From the NCBI GenBank assembly GCA_026992075.1, contig JALXAM010000068.1, positions 1 to 64,000 of the forward strand: a DNA stretch of 64,000 nucleotides, given 5' to 3'. The stretch comes from Sedimenticola sp. GTDB lineage: Bacteria > Pseudomonadota > Gammaproteobacteria > Chromatiales > Chromatiaceae. The notes under the pieces are model-generated. The model searched no databases. It was given only the letters and a program-made list of their open reading frames with translations, and was not told where the DNA came from. Both the position numbers and the translations under genes were made by a program. Positions 18,239-27,655 of the stretch are shown here, one piece after another. The stretch's first letter is position 1. Each line of letters starts with the position of its first letter.

Positions 18239-20715
18239 CCGCGTCTCTCCTGTTGCCGGGTTTCGTTTTCCATCAGTACCAACAGGTTCCTGCGGCCGTA
18301 GTCACGGAAGCTGTCCACCGCGATCACCCGCCGGCGCAGCATGCGCATCTTCTCCAGCGTCTTGTATTCGGTCTCGCTGATGAGGCCGCCGGCCAGCGCC
18401 TCGCGCGCCTGGGCCATGGGTTCGCGTGCCCGCACCGCGCCGGCGCGCCGCGCCTCACGCAGGGTCTTCTCGATGGGGGCCACCCGCGCCGCCTGGAGGA
18501 AGGCCTGCTCGATGATCCCTTCGCGAAAGCTGTCGTCGTGGCTGACGAAGATGCCGGCGGTAAGCCGGTCGCGCGCCTCCGAGGGGTGCAGCAGCACCTG
18601 GGCCGCCTGGTGGCCGAGGCGGTCGTCGGGCCCGGTCCAGGGGTAGCCGCTGGGGAAGACGAGCAGCCGCAGCGTCCAGGCCAGGGGGCGGAAGGGGAGG
18701 TTGCGCAGCAGCAGCCGCAGGCTCTCCTGCATGCGGTAGAAGGAGGTCTCGCAGGCCCAGCGCACCAGCGGCCAGTCGGCTTCCGGCGAACCGTCGTCGT
18801 GGTACTGCTTGAGCACCGCCGAGGTGAGGTACATCTCGCTCAACAGGTCACCCAGGCGCGCCGAGAGCCGCTCCTTGCGCTTCAGGGCGCCACCCAGGGT
18901 CATCATGGCGGCGTCGGCGGCCAGGGCGAAGCTGGCGCTCATCCAGTTGAGCTGCTGGAAGTAGCGCCGCGTGGGCCCGCTCACCGGCGCGCGTGAGAGG
19001 CGGCCGCGGGTGAGGCCGAGAAAGAGGCTGCGCGCGATGTTGCCGAGCAGGTAGCCCAGGTGGCCGAAGACGGCGTGGTCGAAGTCGGCCAGGGCCTGGC
19101 GGCGGTCGGGGTTTTGGGCGGCGGCGAACTCCTTGAGGATCCAGGGGTGGCAGCGCATGGCGCCCTGGCCGAAGATGATCATGGAGCGGGTGAGGATGTT
19201 GGCTCCCTCCACGGTGATGGCGATGGGCAGCGCCTGGTAGGCGCGGGCGATGAGGTTGGAGGGGCCGAGCATGATGCCGCTGCCGCCCTGCACGTCCATG
19301 GCGTCGTTGATGAGCTGCCGGTAGCGCTCGGTGAGGTGGTACTTGATGATGGCCGAGATCACCGAGGGACTCTCGCCGATGTCCAGGGCCGACAGGGTGA
19401 GCCGGCGGGCGGCGTCCATCTGGTAGGTGAGGCCGGCGATGCGCGCCAACGCCTCCTCCACCCCCTCGAAGCGGCCGATGGGCATGTTGAACTGCTGGCG
19501 GATGGCGGCGTAAGCGCCGGTGTAGCGGCTGGCGGTCTTGCCGGCGCCCACCGCCAGCGCCGGCAGCGAGATGCCACGCCCCTCCGCTAGGCTCTCCACC
19601 AGCATCCGCCAGCCCTGGCCGATTTGCTTCTCCTCGCCGATGAGCTGGCTCATGGGAAGAAAGACGTCGCGTCCCCAGTTGGGGCCGTTCTGGAAGGGGA
19701 TGTCCAGGGGGATGTGGCGGGCGCCGATGGTGACGCCGGGGGTGTTCCTGGGCACCAGCGCCAGGGTGATGCCGAGATCCTCCTCGTCGCCCAGCAGGTG
19801 GTCCGGGTCGTGAAGGCGGAAGGCCAGTCCGATGAGGGTGGCCACCGGCCCCAGGGTGATGTAGCGCTTCTCCCAGTTGAGGCGCACGCCCAGCACCCGC
19901 TGCCCGTTCCACTCGCCCCAGGCCACCACCCCGCGGTCGGGAATGGCGCCGGCGTCGCTGCCGGCGTCGGGGCCGGTGAGGGCGAAGCAGGGGATCTCCT
20001 CGCCCCGCGCCAGCCGCGGCAGGTAGTAATCCCGCTGGCGCTGGGTGCCGTAGTGGAGCAGCAGCTTGCCGGGCCCCAGGGAGTTGGGCACCATCACCGT
20101 CACCGCCGCCACCACGCTGCGGCTGGCCAGCTTCATCACCACCTCGGAGTGGGCGCGGGCGGAGAAGCCCAGGCCGCCGTACTCCTCCGGCAGGATGAGA
20201 CCGAAGAAACGGTGCTTGCGGAGGTAGTCCCACACCTCCTCCGGCAGATCCTTCTCTTCGTGGGTGATGCGCCAGTCGTCCAGCATCTGGCAGAGGGTCT
20301 CCACCGGGCCGTCGAGGAAGGCCTGCTCGCGGGGCGAGAGACGGGCCGGCGGCGTGGCCAGCAGCCGCTCCCAGTGGGGCCGGCCGCTGAACAGCTCGGC
20401 ATCCCACCAGACGCTGCCCGCTTCGAGTGCCTCGCGCTCGGTGCGCGACATGGGCGGGATCACCTTCTGGAACTGGCGCAGCAGGCGGGTGGTGACCTGG
20501 CGCTGGCGGATGGCCGGCACCCCAAGCAGCAGCACCAGCGCCGCGGCGCCGAGCCAGAGCGGGGTGGTGAGATACCAGGGCAGGTCGCTGGCCAGGGTGA
20601 CGGTCACCAGGCTGGCCAGCAGCACCCCGATCCAGAGGGCGGCGCCGGCGCCCTGGTAGGCGAGGAACCAGACGATGGCAAGGGTTGCCAGCAGTGCGGT
20701 GAGCCACATGATCAT
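18235..20715 (-). CDS. fadE: Acyl-CoA dehydrogenase (FadE type)
   Basis: FAD-dependent enzyme for the first oxidation of beta-oxidation. The 826-residue protein resembles E. coli FadE (814). Two N-terminal membrane segments (about 1-70) tether it to the inner membrane. The central acyl-CoA dehydrogenase domain contains FALTGPDAGSDAGA and the VQGGSGIMLGPSN active-site region. The C-terminal 250 residues are the FadE-specific DUF1974-like domain. The first ATG (20715) overlaps the stop of the upstream peptidase-like gene (ATGA); a second ATG two codons on is an alternative start. Confidence 0.95.
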   Translation of the reverse strand: MIMWLTALLATLAIVWFLAYQGAGAALWIGVLLASLVTVTLASDLPWYLTTPLWLGAAALVLLLGVPAIRQRQVTTRLLRQFQKVIPPMSRTEREALEAGSVWWDAELFSGRPHWERLLATPPARLSPREQAFLDGPVETLCQMLDDWRITHEEKDLPEEVWDYLRKHRFFGLILPEEYGGLGFSARAHSEVVMKLASRSVVAAVTVMVPNSLGPGKLLLHYGTQRQRDYYLPRLARGEEIPCFALTGPDAGSDAGAIPDRGVVAWGEWNGQRVLGVRLNWEKRYITLGPVATLIGLAFRLHDPDHLLGDEEDLGITLALVPRNTPGVTIGARHIPLDIPFQNGPNWGRDVFLPMSQLIGEEKQIGQGWRMLVESLAEGRGISLPALAVGAGKTASRYTGAYAAIRQQFNMPIGRFEGVEEALARIAGLTYQMDAARRLTLSALDIGESPSVISAIIKYHLTERYRQLINDAMDVQGGSGIMLGPSNLIARAYQALPIAITVEGANILTRSMIIFGQGAMRCHPWILKEFAAAQNPDRRQALADFDHAVFGHLGYLLGNIARSLFLGLTRGRLSRAPVSGPTRRYFQQLNWMSASFALAADAAMMTLGGALKRKERLSARLGDLLSEMYLTSAVLKQYHDDGSPEADWPLVRWACETSFYRMQESLRLLLRNLPFRPLAWTLRLLVFPSGYPWTGPDDRLGHQAAQVLLHPSEARDRLTAGIFVSHDDSFREGIIEQAFLQAARVAPIEKTLREARRAGAVRAREPMAQAREALAGGLISETEYKTLEKMRMLRRRVIAVDSFRDYGRRNLLVLMENETRQQERRG

Positions 20716-21626
20716 CCCTCCTTCCGCCGGCGGGCGGCGTGGAGCAGGTTGTAAAGACGTTCGTTGACGCTGGCGGCCAGGCCGGGCTGTTCGGCGGATG
20801 TTTCTTCCGGCGGCCTGGGTTGTTCCTCGTAGAACTCGTCGGACGGGTCCCAGGGCAGCCGCCGGTAGAGTCCCACGTCGTTGATGCCGAGGTAGGGGTA
20901 CTTGATGATGCTGAAGTAGGGCGAGTAGTCGAAGTCCCGCGGCGTGAACAGGCGCGGGTTGCGCTTGAACAGCTTCAGGCTGCCGTCCGCTTGGCGGCCG
21001 ATGAAGGGGAGGATAGGAAAGTCCACCGACATGAAGGCCTCGGCGATGAGGGTGGAGCAGACGGTGCGGGTGGTGGGGCCTGCGTTGTGTTCGAACAGGG
21101 TGGAACGCCAGCGCCGCGGCAGTACCGCCCAGGGGAGAAGGAAGCGGGCCAGGTCGAGGATCTGGCGCATGTCGTAGTCGGTGCCCAGCCGCTCGATGGC
21201 GTAGGCCAGCACTTGCTGGGCGTCGTCGGCGGAGATGCCGTCCGGGCGGCAGATGCGCACATGGTCGCGCTGGTACTTGGCCAGGGGGGAGATCACGGTA
21301 CCTTCACCGGCCAGGGCTTCGAGGACGAGTTGCTCTTCCGGGTCACCCTCGAAGTGGGCCTCCACCTTCACCCGCAGTTTCGGATCGCGGATGTCGAAGA
21401 TGCGCCCCAGATAGAGCGCGGCGTGGCTCCAGGGGCTCTGGGTGATGAGGCGGATGACATCAGCGATGCGGCTGCGGCCCTCCACCAGCAGCACGTCGCA
21501 GGGGCGCAGCTCGAAGCGCAGCCGGCCGAAATCGCACAGGGGCGTCTCGTCGGGAGGGCGGTCCCGTGTCAGCCATCGGGTGAGCCACTGGCCCAACCGG
21601 ATCTGCCACTCCATCGAGCCCTTCAT
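20712..21626 (-). CDS. YiiX-like permuted-papain (NlpC/P60 superfamily) cysteine peptidase or amidase
   Basis: Product of 304 residues. It has the layout of the circularly permuted NlpC/P60 group (YiiX/YebB): RPCDVLLVEGRSRIADVIR, then the conserved histidine in SPWSHAALYLG, and later the catalytic cysteine in TVCSTLIAEAF. Known members act on lipid- or peptidoglycan-linked amides; the substrate here is unknown. The ATG at 21626 follows GGGAG at about 7 nt; an upstream in-frame ATG at 21662 has no such site. It is first in the coupled fad operon, which suggests a lipid-related job, as an inference. Confidence 0.82.
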   Translation of the reverse strand: MKGSMEWQIRLGQWLTRWLTRDRPPDETPLCDFGRLRFELRPCDVLLVEGRSRIADVIRLITQSPWSHAALYLGRIFDIRDPKLRVKVEAHFEGDPEEQLVLEALAGEGTVISPLAKYQRDHVRICRPDGISADDAQQVLAYAIERLGTDYDMRQILDLARFLLPWAVLPRRWRSTLFEHNAGPTTRTVCSTLIAEAFMSVDFPILPFIGRQADGSLKLFKRNPRLFTPRDFDYSPYFSIIKYPYLGINDVGLYRRLPWDPSDEFYEEQPRPPEETSAEQPGLAASVNERLYNLLHAARRRKEG

Positions 21627-21790
21627 CCTCGTCTCCCGCGCCGGGTCACTCCCGGGCGTCACCGGTGGATGTCGCGGGGTGACGCAACTCGTTGAGGTAC
21701 CGGGAGGGCTCAGGCAATGGCCGTAGCCGTCCGGCGCTTCTCTTCAGAGTATAGACCGGCCAATGAAAGGAACCCTTTCGCTTCCCAGGG

Positions 21791-23164
21791 TCATTGCAGC
21801 ATGAAGGTTTCGTATTCCAGACGATCCAGCTGGCGGGAGAGCAGGGCCAGCCCCACGAGGCTGGCGATCACAACGGCACCGGCAAAACCGAAGCCGAAGA
21901 ATTGCGGACCCAGTTGGAAGGTGAGCCAGGTGAGGCCGATGTTGCTCACCAGGAATAGCAGACAGATGCCCAGGGCGAGCCCGAGCAGGTCGAGGTAGAA
22001 GAGCACGTTGAGGATGGCCAGCAGCAATACCTGCACCCCCACCCCGATGAGGTCCACGTTGAACAACGGGCGATAGAGGCGCGAGATTCCCAGCGCATCC
22101 AGGATCAGCGGGCCCAGCATGAGCAGCACCACCACTGTCAGCCCCTGTACCTTGAAGATTTCGTAGATGCCCTGGCGGATGATGACCACCATCCGGCGCT
22201 TGTAGTGGCGGATGTGTTCCAGGGTGTCCCCTTCGCGCACGGAGCGGTAGAAGCGGTCGTAGATCTCGGCGAAGTCGGTCTCCATCCGTACCAGGAACAC
22301 CGCCATGCCGGGAATGATGGAGAGGTAGGCGAGGAAGATGGGAATGTCGTAGATCACTGATGCCCGCAGGGGCCCGATGACCGGTTCCGAAGTCGCCGGA
22401 TTGAGCCAGAACAGCAGCTTGTCGGCCCAGATGGCAAGGTTATAGAACAGCCCGGTGAGCGCCAGACTGTAATGAGCCTGGCCGCGCCGGAGAAAGCCGT
22501 ATGCGACGAAACGCTCCCCGGGGTAATGGCGAATCACCAGGGCCAGCATGAGAAAGAACAACAGCGCCTGGCCGACAAAGAAACCCAGCAGCAGCCCTTC
22601 CAGCTTCATGCCGGCGAGTACCAGCAACAGGGCCATGCCCACGGTGGCGCCGTAGCCAACCAGGAACAGCCCCAGGATGAGGCGGTAGGCCTTCATGCCG
22701 GAGAGAAAGATCACCAGGATCCAGATGTCGCACAGCACCACGAAGCTGCCCAGGGCGGAAAGTTCATAGAGGGGGGACTGGTGGAACAGCAGGAGCAGCG
22801 CCAGGCTACCCAGAAGACCACTGGCGAGGGTGGTGAGGGTGAGAGCGCCCATGAGGTTGGGCAACACCACCCGATCCTTTTTCTCGAACAGGCGGTCGGC
22901 GATGTAACGGGTGAAGAGCAGCTGCAGCAGGCCGGTGAGTACCAGGGAGGCGGCCATCAGCCAGGTAACGGTGACCAGGAATTGGACCACCAGGGTGTCG
23001 GGGACCACCCGGCTGGCGCTGAACAGGCCGATGAGCAATACCCCCAGGATGGAGAGCACCCAGGGGCCGGAGCTGATGATGCCCGCGTAGCCATAGGCCT
23101 GCAGCAGCCCCAGGTAGGAGTCCTTGCGCAGCAGCTTGCGCAGCTCGAAACCGATACCGGCCAT
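21791..23164 (-). CDS. pelG: Pel exopolysaccharide inner-membrane protein PelG
   Basis: PelG is the polytopic inner-membrane protein that, with PelD, PelE and PelF, forms the Pel synthesis and export complex. The 457-residue protein (P. aeruginosa PelG 456) begins MAGIGFELRKLLRKDSYLGL and has about 12 hydrophobic segments, as expected of the family, which resembles Wzx/MOP transporters. ATG at 23164 follows GGAGGAGGG and overlaps the pelF stop by one base. Last gene of pelABCDEFG; 164 bp separate it from the next minus-strand gene. Confidence 0.95.
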   Translation of the reverse strand: MAGIGFELRKLLRKDSYLGLLQAYGYAGIISSGPWVLSILGVLLIGLFSASRVVPDTLVVQFLVTVTWLMAASLVLTGLLQLLFTRYIADRLFEKKDRVVLPNLMGALTLTTLASGLLGSLALLLLFHQSPLYELSALGSFVVLCDIWILVIFLSGMKAYRLILGLFLVGYGATVGMALLLVLAGMKLEGLLLGFFVGQALLFFLMLALVIRHYPGERFVAYGFLRRGQAHYSLALTGLFYNLAIWADKLLFWLNPATSEPVIGPLRASVIYDIPIFLAYLSIIPGMAVFLVRMETDFAEIYDRFYRSVREGDTLEHIRHYKRRMVVIIRQGIYEIFKVQGLTVVVLLMLGPLILDALGISRLYRPLFNVDLIGVGVQVLLLAILNVLFYLDLLGLALGICLLFLVSNIGLTWLTFQLGPQFFGFGFAGAVVIASLVGLALLSRQLDRLEYETFMLQ

Positions 23165-24726
23165 CAGGCCCTCCTCCTGCGCGGCGTATCTTTTTCCAGG
23201 CAGTGACGGTAGAGCTTCCGGTATTCCCGGAACATGCGGGATTGGGTGTAATAACGCTCCACGCGGCGGATGCCGGCTTCCCGGCATGCCTGCCATCGTT
23301 GCGGATCCGAGAGCAATCCGATGGCGGCGGCTGCGGTCTGATCGGGATTGGCGATGGGCACTACGGCGCCGGCGCGTCCCAGTTGACGGTCCTCTTCGTT
23401 GCTGCCTTCGATGAGTTCCCGGCAGGCGCCCACGTCGGTGGCCAGCGCAGGGACGCCGGCGGCGAACCCCTCCAGCAGCACCAGGGGCAGTGCTTCCGAG
23501 ATGGAGGTGAGCACCAGTAGGCCAATCTCCGGGAGGATCTCCTCCATCCTGCGAAAGCCGAGGAAGCGGACCCTTTCCTGCAATCCCAGGCTGACCACCA
23601 GGTTGCGGCACTCCTCCACGTACTCGGGGTCCTCGTCTTCCGGGCCGACGATCCAGCCTTCCGCCTCGGGCAGGGCGTTGCAGACGCTGCGCATCGCCCG
23701 GATGAAGGTCTTGATGTCCTTGATGGGGACCACCCGGCCCACCAGCGCCAGTACCGGACGCGGTGGGATCCTCTGTCGCTGCCGGACTGCCAGGAACCGC
23801 TCCAGATCGATGCCGTTGGGTACGATACGACAGCGTTCCGGATCGGCACCGTCGGTGATCTGGCGCTGGCGGTTGCCCTGGTAGAGGGAGACGATCACCT
23901 CCGCCGCGTCATAGGCCAGGCGCCCGAGCCCCTCGAAGAAGCGGATCCAGAGGCGCCGGATGTAACCCACATCGTCCTCCAGGGTGCCGCCGAAGGCCTC
24001 CCGGGGATCCTGGATCCAGTCGGCCTGGGAGAGGTCGATCTTGCGCTCCTTGGTGTAGATGCCGTGCTCGGTGAGCAGCAGCGGACGGTGCCGGCGGTGA
24101 TGGGCCAGCGCGCCCAGCATGCCGGCATAGCCGGTGGAGACCGAGTGCAGCATGCGCGAAGGGGGCAGGCCGTCTGCGATCTCCGAGAGCAGGAAAAGAG
24201 GGGCGTGCATGGTGCGCACGGTCCAGAAGTAGTCCACGAAGGAGGGATCGGTGCAGAAACGCTGGTAGTGGTCGGTGATCATGGACCAGGCCTGTTCGCT
24301 GAACAGGAAGTCCTCCCGCGAGAGCCTGCCGCGCCGCCCCAGCATCTGCAGCAGCTCTTCCGTCACCTGCCGAGGCATTTCCCGCGGCTGTTCCCGGAAG
24401 GCGGCATGCAGATCCCGCACCCGGGAGAAGACCTGTGCTCTGCCCCGGCGGGGCTGGATGGCGGTCCGCTGCCATGATTCCATCAGGTAGTGGCGTTCCA
24501 GGTGTACCACGTTGGAGGGCAGCGGGTAGCGGATCTCCCCGTAGTTTTCCGGGCTGCCCCCAAGGAACACCAGGGAGAAACGGAACCGGGGAAACCCGGT
24601 GACGATCTGGTGCACCCAGCTCGAGACCCCGCCGCTGACATAGGGATAGGTCCCTTCCAGCAACAGGGTGATGTCGGCCTCCGCCCCGCTGTCGATGACC
24701 CGATTCCAATCCGTCGCCCGGCTCAT
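23164..24726 (-). CDS. pelF: Pel exopolysaccharide glycosyltransferase PelF
   Basis: PelF is the cytoplasmic GT4-family transferase that polymerises the GalNAc-rich Pel chain from UDP-sugar. The 520-residue protein has the N-terminal TYPYVSGGVSSWVHQ loop typical of PelF, a GT-B fold, the LVGRVVPIKDIKTFI nucleotide-sugar segment and the E...E motif SISEALPLVLLEGFA. It overlaps pelE by 4 bp and touches pelG by 1 bp. Confidence 0.96.
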   Translation of the reverse strand: MSRATDWNRVIDSGAEADITLLLEGTYPYVSGGVSSWVHQIVTGFPRFRFSLVFLGGSPENYGEIRYPLPSNVVHLERHYLMESWQRTAIQPRRGRAQVFSRVRDLHAAFREQPREMPRQVTEELLQMLGRRGRLSREDFLFSEQAWSMITDHYQRFCTDPSFVDYFWTVRTMHAPLFLLSEIADGLPPSRMLHSVSTGYAGMLGALAHHRRHRPLLLTEHGIYTKERKIDLSQADWIQDPREAFGGTLEDDVGYIRRLWIRFFEGLGRLAYDAAEVIVSLYQGNRQRQITDGADPERCRIVPNGIDLERFLAVRQRQRIPPRPVLALVGRVVPIKDIKTFIRAMRSVCNALPEAEGWIVGPEDEDPEYVEECRNLVVSLGLQERVRFLGFRRMEEILPEIGLLVLTSISEALPLVLLEGFAAGVPALATDVGACRELIEGSNEEDRQLGRAGAVVPIANPDQTAAAAIGLLSDPQRWQACREAGIRRVERYYTQSRMFREYRKLYRHCLEKDTPRRRRA

Positions 24727-25727
24727 GGGATGCTGGTCCAGTAGTCGGCCACCAGGGCCAGGGGAGGTTCGGCACGGGCCAGAGGGTCCAGCACCGACAG
24801 CAGCTCACGTACTCGCCTCCAGCGCCGCTGCAGGTAGGCCACCTCGGCCAGATAGGGGTTGACGTCCATCTCGCTCATGCCCAGGTCGAGGGCACGCTGC
24901 AGGGACTGTTCCGCATCTTCCAGTCGCTTCAGCTGCAGCAGTACCCGGCCACGCAGAAACAGCAAGCCGATCTCCTCGCCCAGCAGTTCCGAAGCCCGGT
25001 CCAGGTGAGCCAGGGATTCACCCAGCACGTGCTGAAGGACGTCCCCGCTGGCCAGTCCCAGGTAGGCCAGCTCCCAGTACTGGATGGCCAGCTGTTCGTG
25101 CAGATGGCCAGTGGCTCCTTTCGGCAACGTCTCCAATTGCCGGGAAAGATCCCGGATCCTGCTGTTGATCTTCTGCTCTTTCCCGTCGAGCAACGAATAG
25201 GACAACAGCCGCACGTCGTCCTCCGGATCGTGCAACGCGATGCGCAGGATGGGGATGGCATCCTTGTCCCGCAACTGGCGGGTGGCCAGAACGGCGCCCA
25301 CCCTTCGCTCGGTATCCGGTGCGTTGCGGATCACCGCGGCCAGCCCCCCGTGTCCGAATCGGGGTTGCCCGCTCACCTTCAGGGGCCGGTAAGGTAGTTC
25401 GGGAATGGATACGCTGGTGCAAAGCTCCGGTTTTTTCCGCCGGGGACGCCGCAGGCCGAAGGTGAGGCTGGCCAGGGCCGCAGCCACTCCCAGGAAGGGA
25501 ACGAAGAAAACCACCAGGAACAGGGTGAAGCCCGTGGCCAGCGGTGGCCGGCGGTAGCGGGGTGGAAACAGGCGCAGCAGGGCCAGCACCGTCAGGGCGG
25601 CTGCCAGCAGATGCAGCGCCAGGTAAAAATGGAGAGGATGAGAGACGGCGCCCAGATGCACCAGCAGGGGCAGGGATCCCACCGACTCCAGTAGCAGTGC
25701 GCTAACGATCAGCAGAAGAGTCGTCAT
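24723..25727 (-). CDS. pelE: Pel exopolysaccharide inner-membrane protein PelE
   Basis: A 334-residue membrane protein in the pelE position. Hydrophobic segments lie at about 1-20, 32-52 and 63-92; the rest is cytoplasmic and alpha-helical, with tetratricopeptide-like pairs near the C-terminus (LFLRGRVLLQLKRLEDAEQS). PelE is thought to link PelD and the other inner-membrane components. Sequence conservation of this family is low, so the assignment rests on both topology and gene order. It overlaps pelD by 26 bp and pelF by 4 bp. Confidence 0.9.
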   Translation of the reverse strand: MTTLLLIVSALLLESVGSLPLLVHLGAVSHPLHFYLALHLLAAALTVLALLRLFPPRYRRPPLATGFTLFLVVFFVPFLGVAAALASLTFGLRRPRRKKPELCTSVSIPELPYRPLKVSGQPRFGHGGLAAVIRNAPDTERRVGAVLATRQLRDKDAIPILRIALHDPEDDVRLLSYSLLDGKEQKINSRIRDLSRQLETLPKGATGHLHEQLAIQYWELAYLGLASGDVLQHVLGESLAHLDRASELLGEEIGLLFLRGRVLLQLKRLEDAEQSLQRALDLGMSEMDVNPYLAEVAYLQRRWRRVRELLSVLDPLARAEPPLALVADYWTSIP

Positions 25728-27060
25728 GGATTCCGGCCGTCTCGTACATGCGTTCGAGAATGTCTTTCACGCTGTCCTTTTTGCCCAGTGGAAGGGGCAG
25801 CATCTGGATGCCGATCTCCCTCAGATCGCTGCCGAACGACTCTTTCAGCAGGCGGTCCATACGCTGGCGGTAGGCTTCGGCCTCGTGCTCGGCGGTGAGC
25901 GGCATGAGCAGGAACAGCAGGTCGGGCCGGCCCCGGGCATCCAGCCGCCAGGGATGATCCAGGCCCCGCACCTGCCCCAGGAAAAGTTCCACCAGCCTGT
26001 CCAGTTGCGGATGCCGGGCCGGAAAGCGGATCACCAACACCAGGGCTGGCAGGTCGTGCACCTGGTAGTCGTGCAGTGAGCGTTGCAGATAATTGAGGAA
26101 CTTGCGCGCCTCCGGGCTCTTTTCATCCAGCGTGCCCTGACTGGTGGAGAGAATGTCGGCGATGTGGCCTCCAAGCACCGCCAGCAGGCGCAGGTTCTCC
26201 TGCTGCAACGCGATGAAAGGCATTTCCTGGATCACCAGCAATCCCCAAGGGTGCCGCTGGACGTCCACCAGGGGCACAGCGGCGATCAGTGACTGCCCGG
26301 CAGAGTCGGTTGCAAGCAACTCTTCCCGCAGGCTCACCAGTTCTCCCTCCAGCAGTGCATGGCGCACCAGGGGATCGAAGGGATCCACCGGGCGCAGTTC
26401 GCCCAGGGTGGCCACTGGTGCCGGCGCCAGGTGTCGGTCGCGCACTTCGAACAGTCCTGCCACCTGCACCCAGCCGAAGCTGGCGAATATGCCGATGATC
26501 TCCTGTGCCACCTCTTTCACCGGGTTGTCGCCGAATTCCTGTCCCGCCAACCGCCTGCGCAGATCCAGCAGCGCGCCCCTCAGGCTGTGGGTGCCCGCGG
26601 CCAGACGCTGTTCCAGGCGATCATGAGAGATCTTCAGCAGGTGATAATTCCGGGTGAATTCGTCCAGGCGCATGCGCTGGTAGTCGTTCACCACCCGCTG
26701 CTGTTCGATACGGCGCCGGTAGATATCGGCGAATTCGCCGGCGATCATGCCCACCAGCAGCAGTCCAACCACCAGCGGGGCGGGAAAACCGTCCGGGACC
26801 AGTCCGGTGCGCCAACCCAGCGTGATCAGGGCGATGAGTATCAGGGCACTGATGAAGCCGTGGGCGAAGCCGTATCGCAGGGCCGAGAGCAGTGGTGCCA
26901 GAAGGATCCAGGGAAAATGGGCGGCAACGAAGAAAGGATCCTGTGGACGTGTCCACCAGCCCAGTGCGGGAAGCAAAAGGCAGAGAAACAGGGTCTCTCC
27001 CCAGGCCAGCAGAGGTGGTGCTGCTGCCGGTGGATCGCCAATCACTGGTTCCTGTGCCAC
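25702..27060 (-). CDS. pelD: Cyclic-di-GMP receptor PelD
   Basis: PelD binds c-di-GMP and activates Pel synthesis post-translationally. The 452-residue protein has four N-terminal membrane segments (about 20-110), a coiled region, a GAF domain (about 175-305) and a degenerate GGDEF domain without an active site. An RxxD inhibitory-site motif is visible as RGLD at 365-368, and Arg400 lies where the second c-di-GMP-contacting arginine is expected. These positions are within two residues of R367, D370 and R402 of P. aeruginosa PelD, so c-di-GMP binding is likely retained. pelC ends 10 bp upstream. Confidence 0.95.
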   Translation of the reverse strand: MAQEPVIGDPPAAAPPLLAWGETLFLCLLLPALGWWTRPQDPFFVAAHFPWILLAPLLSALRYGFAHGFISALILIALITLGWRTGLVPDGFPAPLVVGLLLVGMIAGEFADIYRRRIEQQRVVNDYQRMRLDEFTRNYHLLKISHDRLEQRLAAGTHSLRGALLDLRRRLAGQEFGDNPVKEVAQEIIGIFASFGWVQVAGLFEVRDRHLAPAPVATLGELRPVDPFDPLVRHALLEGELVSLREELLATDSAGQSLIAAVPLVDVQRHPWGLLVIQEMPFIALQQENLRLLAVLGGHIADILSTSQGTLDEKSPEARKFLNYLQRSLHDYQVHDLPALVLVIRFPARHPQLDRLVELFLGQVRGLDHPWRLDARGRPDLLFLLMPLTAEHEAEAYRQRMDRLLKESFGSDLREIGIQMLPLPLGKKDSVKDILERMYETAGIHDDSSADR

Positions 27061-27070
27061 CGGAATTCCG

Positions 27071-27604
27071 CTACCGGCTGGTTTCCCCTTCCAGCTCGAG
27101 TCCGGAAAGGAGCCTGTCGATCACCTTGTTGGCGGTGCCACTGAGACTTTCGTATCCCCAGCCGGTTCTGGCCCCGGAGGCGGCCCAGAGAATGGAGCCG
27201 CTGGGGATGTCGATGACCCGCAGGCTGATTCCCACCGCCGGCTCACCATCCAGACCGGTCTTGTAACGCCACTCCTGAACCGAGCCGGTCACTCCGTATC
27301 GAAAGCCCTGGTTGCGTGCCCACTGCAACGCCTGCTGGAACCGCTTCTCTTCATCCAGCAAAGCCAGCGGGTCGGCAGGCTGTTTCACCGGATAATGGGC
27401 CGGCTGCAGTCCCCGAACTCGCAGAGCGGTCTCCACCAGCACCTCGGCGCGCTCACCGGCCTGTGGTGTCTGAGACTGGTTGACGATGGGCAACAACGCC
27501 CAACCCGCGGTCCGGGCCAAGGGCTCGGATGTTTTTTCAACCTGTTGCGTGGTGCAGGCTGCAGCCAGCAGGGACAGTAACAGAAAGATCAGCCGGTGAT
27601 TCAT
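27071..27604 (-). CDS. pelC: Outer-membrane lipoprotein PelC
   Basis: PelC forms a ring at the inner face of the outer membrane that guides Pel toward the PelB channel. The 177-residue product has a lipoprotein signal with the lipobox LAAAC (Cys17) and a compact alpha/beta domain (VEKTSEP... to LLSGLELEG). Length agrees with P. aeruginosa PelC (172). A 51-bp gap separates it from pelB, the largest gap in the cluster. Confidence 0.93.
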   Translation of the reverse strand: MNHRLIFLLLSLLAAACTTQQVEKTSEPLARTAGWALLPIVNQSQTPQAGERAEVLVETALRVRGLQPAHYPVKQPADPLALLDEEKRFQQALQWARNQGFRYGVTGSVQEWRYKTGLDGEPAVGISLRVIDIPSGSILWAASGARTGWGYESLSGTANKVIDRLLSGLELEGETSR

Positions 27605-27655
27605 GTCATCCTCCTGGATGGTGCTAGTCTATCAGAGTTGGTTGGCATGCCGTTA

